From Actinomadura soli (GTDB taxonomy: Bacteria > Actinomycetota > Actinomycetes > Streptosporangiales > Streptosporangiaceae): DNA of 58,470 bases. A program made the position numbers and the translations under genes. Below are positions 29,082 to 37,604 of the stretch, piece after piece; position 1 is the stretch's first letter, and every line of letters starts with the position of its first letter. The notes beneath the pieces are model-generated. The model was not told where the DNA came from and did not search any database. It saw only the letters and a list, made by a program, of their open reading frames with translations. The stretch spans positions 1-58,470 of the forward strand of contig NZ_VCKW01000015.1 of the NCBI RefSeq assembly GCF_005889715.1, in the 5' to 3' direction.

Positions 29082-29825
29082 TCAATGCAGGCCCCGCTTG
29101 CCGGGCGTCCAGAACGGCTTGACCTTGACGGACGTGCGCGGCCACCCGCGATCACGCACCAGGTGATCACGGACCAGCTGGCATGTCCGCGCCTCCCCGG
29201 CCACATAGGCGGCACCCGGTTCCTCAGGAAGGTCGAGCCGTGACACGGCGTCGAGCATGACCTTCGACGACGCAGCGGACGCGCCCTCCCGATGCGCCCG
29301 ATCCAGCCGATGCGGGCCGGGCAGCGGCGGGGCGAGCTCGGGCGTCTCGCTCTCCAGCACCCCGTAGACCCGCGCGGACGCGTCCAGCTCCCGCAGCATC
29401 GGCCCGAACGCGACCGACGCCGTCTCCTCTCCGACGAACACGTGGTAACCGGCGTCTCGGACGGAGAAGTCCCCCTGCGGCCACCAGAACGTCACCGTGT
29501 CGCCGGGCTTCACGTCCCGCGCCCACCGGAGCCCGATGCCGTCGCCGTCGTAGAGGTGCGCGCGGAGCTCCAGCTCCCGCGCGTCCCGGTCGAAGTCCCA
29601 GATCGTGTAGCTGCGGAGGGTCTCCACGGGGTGCAGCAGCCCGTGAATCGAGAGCGGGTCGTTGATCTGGATCCGGACGTGCTGCCCCGGCGAGTAGCGG
29701 AACTCGATCGGCGCCTCGGTAGCTAGCCGGATGCGCTTCATCGTTGGCGTGACCTCCCCGACGCCGGTGACCGCCGCGTCCATCGCGTACTTGCCGACCA
29801 GCCGGTTCAGTGGGTTACGGGCCAT
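29082..29825 (-). CDS. Siderophore-interacting protein (FAD/NAD(P)H ferric-siderophore reductase)
   Basis: A 247-residue flavoprotein of the ViuB-like family that reduces ferric siderophores to release iron in the cytosol. It shows RYSPGQHVRIQI and LRSYTIWDFDRDARELELRAHLYDG (FAD binding), PGDTVTFWWPQG and a C-terminal SIP region with AAYVAGEARTCQLVRDHLV. It is divergent from a TetR regulator across 93 bases containing an inverted repeat, so it is probably controlled by that regulator. No siderophore synthesis or Fe importer gene is adjacent. Confidence 0.9.
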   Translation of the reverse strand: MARNPLNRLVGKYAMDAAVTGVGEVTPTMKRIRLATEAPIEFRYSPGQHVRIQINDPLSIHGLLHPVETLRSYTIWDFDRDARELELRAHLYDGDGIGLRWARDVKPGDTVTFWWPQGDFSVRDAGYHVFVGEETASVAFGPMLRELDASARVYGVLESETPELAPPLPGPHRLDRAHREGASAASSKVMLDAVSRLDLPEEPGAAYVAGEARTCQLVRDHLVRDRGWPRTSVKVKPFWTPGKRGLH

Positions 29826-29837
29826 GGCTCCTTACTC

Positions 29838-29857
29838 CCTCTAGATTGATTTAGAGG
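29838..29857. promoter_or_regulatory. Candidate TetR operator between siderophore-interacting gene and tetR
   Basis: CCTCTA, 8 bases, TAGAGG: a 6-bp inverted repeat in an AT-rich patch of a very GC-rich region, directly in front of the minus-strand gene and 60 bases before the TetR start. Confidence 0.55.
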
Positions 29858-29918
29858 TATTAAGGAAACATAGAAGCCCTAGACTGTCAACGCCCGTCGA
29901 CGACCCGGAAGGACGCCC

Positions 29919-30635
29919 ATGAGCCCCAGCCGCCGCGACCGCCTCCGGCAGGAGACCCTGGCGGAGATCCGCGAGGCGGCGCGCACGCTGCTGACCACGC
30001 GGGGCACCGCCGCGGTGACGATCAACGCCATCGCGCGGGAGGTCGGGATGAGCGGCCCCGCCCTGTACCACTACTTCTCGGGGCACGACGAGCTCGTCCA
30101 GGCCGTCACCGCCGACTTCTTCGCGGAACTGGGCGCGCAGATGCGGGCCGCCCGCGATGCCCGGCGCGCCGCCGGCGGCACCGTCTCAGCCCGCCTCCTG
30201 GCGGCCTGCCGCGCCATGCGGGGCTGGGCGATCACGCACCCCGCCGAGTTCGGCTGGATCTTCACCAGCCACGTCCCGTCCACGGTCACCCGCAGCCCCG
30301 ACTCCGCCCGCAACCTGGCAGGACGCGAGTTCGAGCGCGTCTTCCAGGAAGAGATCGCGACGCTCTGGGAGACGAGCCCGTTCCCCGTCCCGGACGCCCT
30401 GCCGCCCGCGATCCGCGAACAATTGCGCGCCTACATCGACCGGCTGGGCGTCAAACTGCCCGTCGAGGCCGTCTATGTGACGACGTCCTGCTGGATCAGG
30501 CTCTATGGGCTTCTCTGCATGGAGGTCCTGAACCAGCTCGACTACATCTACACCGACGTGGAACCCATTTTCGAGGAATGCCTCAAAGACATGGCCGGAG
30601 TGCTCGGACTCGACTACGAGCCGCCACCGGCCTGA
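29919..30635 (+). CDS. TetR/AcrR-family regulator (WHG-type C-terminal domain)
   Basis: A 238-residue one-component repressor. The N-terminal helix-turn-helix spans residues about 18-60 (AARTLLTTRGTAAVTINAIA, REVGMSGPALYHYFSGHDEL). The C-terminal ligand domain has WAITHPAEFGWIF and YGLLCMEVLNQL, typical of the WHG subgroup. It is divergently placed to the siderophore-interacting protein and likely represses it and itself through the intergenic repeat. The inducer is unknown. Confidence 0.9.
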   Translation: MSPSRRDRLRQETLAEIREAARTLLTTRGTAAVTINAIAREVGMSGPALYHYFSGHDELVQAVTADFFAELGAQMRAARDARRAAGGTVSARLLAACRAMRGWAITHPAEFGWIFTSHVPSTVTRSPDSARNLAGREFERVFQEEIATLWETSPFPVPDALPPAIREQLRAYIDRLGVKLPVEAVYVTTSCWIRLYGLLCMEVLNQLDYIYTDVEPIFEECLKDMAGVLGLDYEPPPA

Positions 30636-30644
30636 CTGGCAGGT

Positions 30645-30715
30645 TTGTTAACAATCACCGTTGACGCAGGTCCGCGCCGCTCTGGAAAGCTGATCAGGTT
30701 TCTTTCAGTGATCAG
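30645..30715. promoter_or_regulatory. Palindrome and inverted repeat upstream of the X-Pro peptidase gene
   Basis: The perfect palindrome TTGTTAACAA lies at 30645-30654. CTGATCA (30690-30696) and TGATCAG (30709-30715) form a 7-bp inverted repeat ending 10 bases before the TTG start, next to the AGGGAGC ribosome site. The first may be an operator; the second could fold over the ribosome site. Confidence 0.5.
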
Positions 30716-30725
30716 GGAGCGCAAG

Positions 30726-32582
30726 TTGAGACCCTCACTCCTGTCCGTCACGGCACTCGTGGGCATGACGACGTTGGCGGCCGGCGCCTTGTCGCTGCCC
30801 GCCCACGCCGAGACGGCACGTCCTCACATCGTCGTGAAGGACGGCAAGACGCAGCCCGTGTTCTCCTACAAGGACGCCATTCGCGAAAAGATTTTCGTCG
30901 AGACCAAGGTGGACAGCGACGGGGACGGAAAGCGCGACCGCGTGTCCGTGTACCTCACCCGTCCGAAGGAGACGAACGACGGGCTGAAGGTGGCGTCCAT
31001 CATCGAGGGCAGCCCTTATTACGGCGGCCTCCACGACACGCCGTACCACCCGGCGGACGTCACCGACTACCCGCGCCTCGCACCGTGGACGCCCCCGTCC
31101 GGCCCGCCCGGCGCGCCGAACTACGCGTTCCCCTATTACGACAACTATTTCGTTTCCCGCGGCTACGCCTTCCTCGCCGCCGACACCCTCGGCACGGGCG
31201 ATTCCGACGGCTGCCCCACCGCCGTCGGCCCGAACGAGGCCCAGGGCATGAAATCCGTCGTCGAATGGCTCACCGGCGACGCCGTCGCCTACGACGCGAA
31301 CGGCAACAAGGTCGGCGCGAACTGGTCGACCGGGAACGCCGCCATGGCGGGCAAGTCCTACGACGGCACCCTGCCCCTCGCCGCCGCCGGGACCCGCGTC
31401 AAGGGCCTCAAGACCGTCGTCTCCATTTCCGGCGTCTCCAACTGGTACGACGAATACCGCGCCAACGGCGGCGTGGTCGCCCCCGACGGCTGGGCGGGCG
31501 AGGACCTGGACCTGCACGCCAAGGTCGTCCTGTCCCGCAAGAACCCCGCGATCTGCGCGCCCGCCATGAACGACCTTGCAACGAAGATGGACCGCGTCAC
31601 CGGCGACTACAACCGCACCTGGGACGACCGGAACTTCGCCAAGAGCGCCCCGCATTTCCGCGCCAGCGTCTTCATGACGAGCGGACTCGCCGACTGGAAC
31701 GTCAAGCCGCTCCAGATGTCCCTTCTCTGGGACGGCCTGAAGAAGGCAAGCGTGAACCGGAAACTCTGGATTCACCAGGCCGCCCATGACGAGCCTCTCG
31801 ACGTCCGCCAGAGCGCCTGGCTCGACGCGCTGAACCTCTGGTTCGGGCACGAGCTCTATGGCGTCCGCAACGACATCATGCGCCAGCCGAAGGTCGACCT
31901 CGAACGCACCCCGGGCAACTGGGAAACATACCGGGATTGGCCCGCGCCGACCGCCCGCCCCGTCCGCCTGGGCCTCAACCAGGACGGCTTGGGCAAGCCC
32001 GGCAACGGCATTCAGCACCTCGTGGACGACCCGTCCCGCAAGGCCGAAGAACTGGCCGCCAAGCCGGACGAGTCCGACCCCAACCGCCTGATCTACCTCA
32101 CGCCCGAGCTGAAGGAATCGGTGAAGCTCAGCGGCACCGCCCAGGTGAAGCTTCGGGCCGCCATCAATGGAAAGTCGCCCTACCTGTCGGCCATTCTGGT
32201 CGACTACGGCACCGACGAGCGCGTCTCCGGCTACGTCCGGACGTCCGACACCTGGTGCTACGGCGACTCGATCCCCACCGACCAGGGCTGCCGGGCCGTC
32301 CGCAAGTACACCACCGAGGTCAGCCCCTTCAAGATCGTGACGCGCGGCTGGACGGACATCCGCAACCGCGAATCCATCTGGCGAAGCACCCCGGTCAAGC
32401 CCGGCCAGGAATACACGTTCTCCTGGCCGATGCAGCCCTATGACTACGTCTTCAAGAAGGGCCACCGCATCGGCCTGGTGATCCTCGCGACCGACCACGC
32501 CTACACGCTCCGCTACCCGGCGGGCACCAAGGTCGACGTCGACCTGCGCGGAAGCACCCTCACGCTCCCCCTCACCCGCTGA
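30726..32582 (+). CDS. Secreted X-Pro dipeptidyl-peptidase / CocE-NonD family hydrolase
   Basis: A 618-residue secreted alpha/beta hydrolase (S15). The TTG start at 30726 follows AGGGAGC and gives a signal peptide RPSLLSVTALVGMTTLAAG ending SLPAHA. The catalytic serine is in AGKSYDGTLPLAA, the aspartate in TSGLADWNVKP and the histidine in HQAAHDEPLD. A C-terminal jelly-roll domain (X-Pro_C) follows from about residue 430. The length fits Streptomyces X-Pro dipeptidyl-peptidases. It likely degrades proline-rich peptides outside the cell. A strong terminator follows. Confidence 0.92.
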   Translation: MRPSLLSVTALVGMTTLAAGALSLPAHAETARPHIVVKDGKTQPVFSYKDAIREKIFVETKVDSDGDGKRDRVSVYLTRPKETNDGLKVASIIEGSPYYGGLHDTPYHPADVTDYPRLAPWTPPSGPPGAPNYAFPYYDNYFVSRGYAFLAADTLGTGDSDGCPTAVGPNEAQGMKSVVEWLTGDAVAYDANGNKVGANWSTGNAAMAGKSYDGTLPLAAAGTRVKGLKTVVSISGVSNWYDEYRANGGVVAPDGWAGEDLDLHAKVVLSRKNPAICAPAMNDLATKMDRVTGDYNRTWDDRNFAKSAPHFRASVFMTSGLADWNVKPLQMSLLWDGLKKASVNRKLWIHQAAHDEPLDVRQSAWLDALNLWFGHELYGVRNDIMRQPKVDLERTPGNWETYRDWPAPTARPVRLGLNQDGLGKPGNGIQHLVDDPSRKAEELAAKPDESDPNRLIYLTPELKESVKLSGTAQVKLRAAINGKSPYLSAILVDYGTDERVSGYVRTSDTWCYGDSIPTDQGCRAVRKYTTEVSPFKIVTRGWTDIRNRESIWRSTPVKPGQEYTFSWPMQPYDYVFKKGHRIGLVILATDHAYTLRYPAGTKVDVDLRGSTLTLPLTR

Positions 32583-32589
32583 TCCGAGG

Positions 32590-32619
32590 GACGGCCCCGC
32601 AGCACACAGCGGGGCCGTC
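32590..32619 (+). terminator. Terminator hairpin after the X-Pro peptidase
   Basis: Perfect 11-bp stem GACGGCCCCGC / GCGGGGCCGTC with an 8-base loop, followed by TCTCCTCT, eight bases after the stop. Confidence 0.88.
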
Positions 32620-32641
32620 TCCTCTCACCGGCTCCCCACGC

Positions 32642-32947
32642 TCATCCCAGCTCCCGGACGAGCGCCGCGACAACGCCCTCGACGTTCCGCACCGGCGCGA
32701 TCGGCCGCCCGTCACTCCAGGTGAACCACCACGCCGCCCGGACGTAGTCGCACCCCACCTCCACCAGCCGCCCCGACCCGCCGATCCGGACGACGCTCAC
32801 CCACGTCATCCCGCGCCGCTCGATCAGCCTGCAGGCCAGCTCCCGCCGCGCGTCCACCGCGGCCCGCAGCGCCTCCAGATGCACGAGCCGCTCGTTGGGC
32901 AGGACGTTGCCCGCGGCATGCTTCCCAGCGCTCACCGTGCGGTTCAT
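32642..32947 (-). CDS. Small conserved-looking hypothetical protein
   Basis: A 101-residue product beginning MNRTVSAGKHAAG. An N-terminal helix (RLVHLEALRAAVDARRELAC) is followed by strands (TWVSVVRIGGSGRLVEVGCD and AAWWFTWSDGRPIAP) and a last helix. This is an ordinary alpha/beta small protein with good GC3, but I do not recognise a family. The ATG at 32947 was chosen because the sequence upstream loses coding character. Small proteins like this occur beside XRE regulators in actinomycetes, but no such regulator is visible here. Confidence 0.55.
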   Translation of the reverse strand: MNRTVSAGKHAAGNVLPNERLVHLEALRAAVDARRELACRLIERRGMTWVSVVRIGGSGRLVEVGCDYVRAAWWFTWSDGRPIAPVRNVEGVVAALVRELG

Positions 32948-33124
32948 CCTTGCCGACGGGCCGCTCACCGAGATCGCCAACCATTGGCTGCGAGAGCCGG
33001 GCCTGCGGGAGGTCATCACCACGCTTTCGACAGGTGACGCTGATGTCGACCACCCGGACGGCATTCCTGAACATCGCATTCCGCTTACATCGGAGACGCT
33101 TGGTCCGGCGAAACAATCTTTGGT

Positions 33125-33310
33125 ATGACTCCGACGACCTGGCACGTCGGTCCATTCCAATTACCGGGCCGACTCCTCGGGTATCACGCGACCGTGTCAG
33201 TCGAACTCGTCGGAGGGGGGACGCCCCCGCTCACGGAAATGGCCCCGGAAATCGTCCCCATCCGCGCATATCTCCTAGGCCGCAAGGAACTGCTCGCTCG
33301 CTGGCGCTGA
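33125..33310 (+). CDS. Possible small ORF in a low-coding region
   Basis: A 61-codon frame from ATG 33125 (MTPTTWHVGPFQLPG) to TGA. Third-position GC is only about 70 percent, below the neighbours, and no good ribosome site is seen. It contains VGGGTPPLTE, encoded by a run GAGGGGGGACGCCCCCGCTC at 33213-33232 that loosely resembles the in-frame hairpin element. The rest of 32948-33566 shows no convincing gene; a 35-codon frame from ATG 33334 (MDPDRPKLMFGC) may be a remnant. Confidence 0.3.
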   Translation: MTPTTWHVGPFQLPGRLLGYHATVSVELVGGGTPPLTEMAPEIVPIRAYLLGRKELLARWR

Positions 33311-33566
33311 AGCCGGGGTGGGGTGCGCGACTCCATGGATCCGGACAGGCCCAAACTCATGTTCGGTTGTGCCGCCTGGTGGGTGTTCGCGTACCGTTTG
33401 AAGGCGAACGAATTCGACCTGGTGATAGGTGTTTCGCCGTAGTTCAGCTCCGGCGCCAGCGCGACCCTGGCTTGCCTGATCACTTTGCTGACACGGGGCG
33501 GGGACTTTTACTCGAGGCCTTTCTGATTTGATGCGCGGGGCTGGTTTGGTGTGGTTATCTGCCGGT

Positions 33567-35330
33567 ATGACGGCGCCGGGGAGTCTTGTGGCCGGGCGGT
33601 ATCGGCTGCTGGGGTTGCTGGGTGAGGGCGGGATGGGTGCGGCGTGGCGCGCCCGGGATGAGCGGTTGAGCCGGGAGGTGGCGGCCAAACAGCTCAAGGT
33701 GCCGCCCGACGTCGGTGCCGAGTCTGTGGCTCGGATGGTCAGCCGGATGCAGCGAGAGGCTCGTGCCGCGGCGGCGCTGCGGCATCACGGGATCGTCACG
33801 GTGCATGACCTGGTGGACGATGAGGATGGTCTGCCGTGGATCGTCATGGACCTGGTCTCCGGCTGCTCCCTGGATCAGGCTGTCAAGAATGAAGGTCGGC
33901 TGAGCGTGAAGCGAGCAGCGCGTATCGGTGCCCAGGTGGCCGACGCGCTGGCGACCGCGCATGCCGCCGGGATCGTGCATCGGGACATCAAACCCGCCAA
34001 CATCCTGTTAGAGGCGGATCGGGCACTGGTCACCGATTTCGGGATCGCCGCCGTCGAGGGAGCCGCCCGCATCACCCACAGCGGCATTCTCATGGGCACC
34101 CCCGCCTACATGCCCCCCGAGCAACTGGAAGGGCGACGGGCCGCCCCGGAATGGGACGTCTGGTCGCTGGGCGCCACCCTGTACTTCGCCGTCGAAGGCC
34201 GCCAGGCGTTCGTCGGGTTCAGGCGGGATAGATCGGCACCCATGACCCACGCTGGTTGGCTGCGGTACGTCATCAACGACCTGTTGTGTGAGATTCCGTC
34301 CCGCCGCCCCACCGCCGCGCAAGCCGCCAAGTCCTTACGACAGGAACCCGCACCCGCTACCAGACCAGAACCGACCGACAGCACCAACGGTCCTCTGTCC
34401 GCCCTCATGTGGGATCACCCGATCCGGACCGGCCAACTCTCCGGCAATGCAACTCCTGTCACCGCTGGGGCGTTCAGCCCGGACGGCAGCACCCTCGCCA
34501 CCGGCAGCGGCGATAATGCGGTTCGGTTGTGGGATGTCGGGAGCCGTTCTGAAATCGGCCGGCCCCTCACCCACGGCTACCCGATCCATGCGGTGGCGTT
34601 CAGTCCGGACGGTAAGACTCTAGCTACCGGTGATCTCGGCAATAAGGCGCGGTTGTGGGACGTTCAGAATCGCTCCCAGATCGGCCAATCCCTCGGGCAT
34701 AGAGGCAAGTCCGGATCGGTCGACGCGGTGGCGTTCAGTCCGGATGGTAGGACCCTGGCCACCGGCGGCAGCGATAAGACGGTCCGGTTGTGGGACGTTG
34801 AGAACCGCTCCCAGGTCGGCCAATCCTCCGGCATGTTCCTCATTAGGGAAGAAGCGTGGGTCTTAGCGGTGGCGTTCAGCCCGGACGGCAGGACCCTGGC
34901 CACCGCCGGCAGCGACACAAGAGTCCGGTTGTGGGATGTCGAAAACCGCCGTCAGATCGGCCAGCCCCTCCTTCACAAAGGCCGGGGCAACGCGGTCTTA
35001 GCGGTGGTATTCAGCCCGGATGGTAAGACCCTGGCCACCGCCGGCAGCGACACAAGGGTCCGGTTGTGGGATGTCGGGAGCCGCTACGAAGTCGGTCGGC
35101 TCACCGGTCACAAGAAACGCGTCGTGTCGGTGGTATTCAGTCCCGATGGTAGGCGCCTGGCCACCGGCGGCGACGACGGGACGGTGCGGTTGTGGGATGT
35201 CGGGAGTGGCTCCGAGGTCGGCCAGCTCACCGGTCACAAGAAACGCGTCGTGTCGGTGGCGTTCAGTCCGGACGGCAGGTCCCTGTCCACCGTCGGCCTC
35301 AACGGGACGGTTCAACTGTGGACGCCCTGA
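33567..35330 (+). CDS. Cytosolic Ser/Thr protein kinase fused to a seven-bladed WD40 propeller
   Basis: A 587-residue Hanks-type kinase. The kinase part (residues 11-265) has GEGGMGAAW, Lys41 in VAAKQL, HRDIKPAN with Asp140, DFG at 157-159 and GTPAYMPPEQL. A short linker leads without any transmembrane helix to seven WD40 repeats, each with FSPDG and RLWDV, enough for one closed propeller. The start is ATG 33567; an upstream in-frame ATG gives 13 more residues. Several repeats are nearly identical at DNA level, showing recent duplication. Such kinases usually signal through partners bound on the propeller; targets are unknown. Confidence 0.92.
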   Translation: MTAPGSLVAGRYRLLGLLGEGGMGAAWRARDERLSREVAAKQLKVPPDVGAESVARMVSRMQREARAAAALRHHGIVTVHDLVDDEDGLPWIVMDLVSGCSLDQAVKNEGRLSVKRAARIGAQVADALATAHAAGIVHRDIKPANILLEADRALVTDFGIAAVEGAARITHSGILMGTPAYMPPEQLEGRRAAPEWDVWSLGATLYFAVEGRQAFVGFRRDRSAPMTHAGWLRYVINDLLCEIPSRRPTAAQAAKSLRQEPAPATRPEPTDSTNGPLSALMWDHPIRTGQLSGNATPVTAGAFSPDGSTLATGSGDNAVRLWDVGSRSEIGRPLTHGYPIHAVAFSPDGKTLATGDLGNKARLWDVQNRSQIGQSLGHRGKSGSVDAVAFSPDGRTLATGGSDKTVRLWDVENRSQVGQSSGMFLIREEAWVLAVAFSPDGRTLATAGSDTRVRLWDVENRRQIGQPLLHKGRGNAVLAVVFSPDGKTLATAGSDTRVRLWDVGSRYEVGRLTGHKKRVVSVVFSPDGRRLATGGDDGTVRLWDVGSGSEVGQLTGHKKRVVSVAFSPDGRSLSTVGLNGTVQLWTP

Positions 35331-35591
35331 ATACAGCACGCGATGACCTGCTCGGGATGAGCGGTCACCCCCCGAAAATGGGCTGACGGTGGGGCCGGGC
35401 GTGCCGTGCGTCCGTCGTCGAAGATCGTGAGGACACGCGCGTGAACACGCCCGCTGTCTCTCTCTGACCCGTATCACCAGCGCTTCGTAGGCCGACTCCG
35501 TTGGGTTCTGTCGGTCTCTGCCGGGGTGCCCCCGGCTCTTTTAGCGTTTCCGGCCGTCTGAGCGCGGCCTTGTATCTGGTCTAGAGAGATC

Positions 35592-36161
35592 GTGTCTTCA
35601 CAAGCCCATAAAGACTGTTCCGTGCTGTCCTGGGCAGTGCGGTGCGTCCGCCTGCCTCTGTTTTCTCTGCGGTGCCTGGAGTGCGGTGCGACGACGGCCA
35701 CGGCCGAACGGCGGATGTTTCGCGTCAACGCCAACAAGAAGCTTCTCGACGTGTGGCTGCTGGTCGACTGCGTTCGTTGCGGCGCGACGTCGAAGATCGC
35801 GGTTCATGAGCGCGTTCCGGTCCGCTCGGTCGGCCGGCTGCGCGCGTTCGAGAAGAACGCCCCGCGACTCGTCGAGCGGGTGCTCCTGGATCCGCAGGTC
35901 GCCCGTCGCAACCGGTTCACGCTGGATTGGGACGGCGCGTGGTATCTCGATACGCCGGAGGTTCCGTCGCTCGACGCGGACTGGCCGGTGTGCGTCGAGG
36001 TCGCATTCGAGGCTCCCGTGCCGCTCAGGCCCGATCGCTTGATCGGTCAGGGGCTCGGGCTCAGCAGGCGCGCCGTCGAGCGCCGCGTGAAATGCGAGGT
36101 CGGGCTCACGCGCAAGGCGTGTCGTGCGTTCGCCTTCACCCTCCTGCCGAGGCTGGCCTAG
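35592..36161 (+). CDS. DUF1062 domain protein
   Basis: A 189-residue protein with a zinc-ribbon-like pair CLEC and CVRC around the family motif FRVNANKKLLDVWLLVDC, then RNRFTLDWDGAW. These match the DUF1062 family, whose function is not known. The GTG start at 35592 has only a weak purine stretch. The C-terminus (SRRAVERRVKCEV) may bind nucleic acid. Its stop overlaps the ancestral stop of the convergent DUF4360 pseudogene as CTAG. The 261-base gap before it (35331-35591) holds nothing I recognise. Confidence 0.75.
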   Translation: MSSQAHKDCSVLSWAVRCVRLPLFSLRCLECGATTATAERRMFRVNANKKLLDVWLLVDCVRCGATSKIAVHERVPVRSVGRLRAFEKNAPRLVERVLLDPQVARRNRFTLDWDGAWYLDTPEVPSLDADWPVCVEVAFEAPVPLRPDRLIGQGLGLSRRAVERRVKCEVGLTRKACRAFAFTLLPRLA

Positions 36162-36780
36162 CACCGTTTCCAGGAGAATTCGTAGACCTCTTCTTTGCCC
36201 ATTGCCACGTGGCTGGTCTTGGACTTGTCGGAGGTGCCGGCGTCGACTCGCAACTCGGTGGAGAGGTTGAGGACGCGTTGCGCGCCGCACGGTTCGAAGG
36301 GCGGGACGTCGTCGGGTGCGGCGAATCGCCAGTCGCCGGAGAAGGGCCTTTGAGGGTGTCCGTCCTCGGCTGCGGCTCGGGCGTGCCCTGAAAATGGGCT
36401 CGTGACGTCAGAACGGCTGATGCGCCGGACTCCAGGTGCGCGGAGCCGTTAGGGGCGGGTGGCCTGATGCCCCAGGTGTACCTGCCGCTTTGGAAGGTGT
36501 AAACGACCATGCTGATCTGGCAGGTTCTGCGGGCGTCCGCCGGGTCCGCGGTGCCGCCGGTCTCAGCGCGCATGGCCTTTCGCGCGAGGCTGAAGCTCGT
36601 GAGGTCGTCCGCCAAGTGGAGATCCACCGTGTCGTACGAGCAGCCTGAGCCGCTGATGGTCCGCAACTCGATGGCGATCTCGCCAGGTGGGGGATCGGCG
36701 GCCGCGGCGGTGGAGATCAGGGCGGGCAGCACGAACGCGGCGCTGATGGTCGCCAGCGCTGTCCGCCCTGTCTCCGTCAT
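36158..36780 (-). pseudogene. DUF4360 secreted protein gene, frameshifted
   Basis: The first 145 codons (MTETGRTALATISAAFVLPA) encode a signal peptide and the DUF4360-like body (ELRTISGSGCSYD, HLESGASAVLTS). At about 36343-36346 the frame shifts; the current frame then runs as unrelated Ser/Pro/Arg-rich sequence to 36136. The lost frame continues as FSGDWRFAAPDD, EPCGAQRVLNLSTELRV and EVYEFSWKRC to a stop at 36158, matching its two paralogues downstream. One G missing from the run GAAGGGCC (paralogues have GAAGGGGCC) explains it. It could be a real mutation, phase variation or a sequencing error. Confidence 0.8.
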
Positions 36781-36813
36781 GACCGGCCTTTCAGGTCGGG
36801 CCCGGTGCCGTGC

Positions 36814-37455
36814 TCAGGTGATGGGGCACTTTTTCCAGATGAATTCGTAGACTTCTCGTCCGTCCGTCTCCATGTAGCTCTTCTTGGACGGGTCGGACGT
36901 GCCGAGCAGGACCCGCAAGTCGGCGGAAAGGTTGAGAGTGCGCTGTTCGCCGCAAGGCTTGTACACCGGACCGCTGTCGGGAACGACCCACTGCCAGTTA
37001 TCGAAGAAGGGGCCATTGAGGGTGAAGGTTCTCGGCGACGGGTTCGGCATGCCCTGGAAGGAGGCTACTGATCTCAGAACACCTGATGCGCCGGACTCCA
37101 GGTGCGCGTAGCCGTGGTAGTCGAACGTCCTGATGGCGTAGGTGTAGTCCGCCGGAATGTGGACTCTGACGGAGAGCATGCAGTTCACCCGAGCGGCCGA
37201 CGGGTTCGACGTGCCGCCTGCCTCTGCGCGGATGTTCTCCCGTGTGATGGTCATGCGGCTTTTGTCGTCTGAAATGGCGACCGCCGTCGTTCCGGTCCGG
37301 CAGCCCGGGCCGCCGACGCTCGCCACCTCGACGGTCAAACTGCCAGGTGGGGGATCAGAGACCTCGGCGGCCACGGGGGTTGTGGTCAGGGCGGCGAGGG
37401 CGAATGTGGCGCACATCGCGGTGAATACCGTGCGTCCTGTCTTCTTCATCGACAT
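36814..37455 (-). CDS. DUF4360 secreted protein, copy 2
   Basis: A 213-residue exported protein. The signal peptide KKTGRTVFTAMCATFALAAL ends near PVAAE. The mature part starts DPPPGSLTVEVASVGGPGC and has paired cysteines (GPGCRTG, RVNCMLSV, KPCGEQR, WKKC), likely two disulfides. These features match DUF4360, a family of secreted proteins of unknown function. The ATG at 37455 follows GGAAGG. It is tandem with the frameshifted copy and with copy 3. The AT-rich 150 bases upstream probably hold its promoter. Confidence 0.82.
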   Translation of the reverse strand: MSMKKTGRTVFTAMCATFALAALTTTPVAAEVSDPPPGSLTVEVASVGGPGCRTGTTAVAISDDKSRMTITRENIRAEAGGTSNPSAARVNCMLSVRVHIPADYTYAIRTFDYHGYAHLESGASGVLRSVASFQGMPNPSPRTFTLNGPFFDNWQWVVPDSGPVYKPCGEQRTLNLSADLRVLLGTSDPSKKSYMETDGREVYEFIWKKCPIT

Positions 37456-37604
37456 GGGCAGCCTTCCAGGCGGGCGGGAGCGGGAGCCGTGCCGGTGGTC
37501 CGGCACCGGTGCGGTGATCCTGGTGGGCCCGTGAATCCTTCGCCAGAGTAATTGGGCGGCAGGAAATCGTCAATGTTAATTGATATTCTGTTTCCTTTTC
37601 ACAT

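Noticed and set aside
35372..36401. GAAAATGGGCT occurring at 35378 and 36391 as a repeat pair
   Set aside because: An 11-base match without shared flanks; the second lies in sequence aligned with the DUF4360 paralogues.
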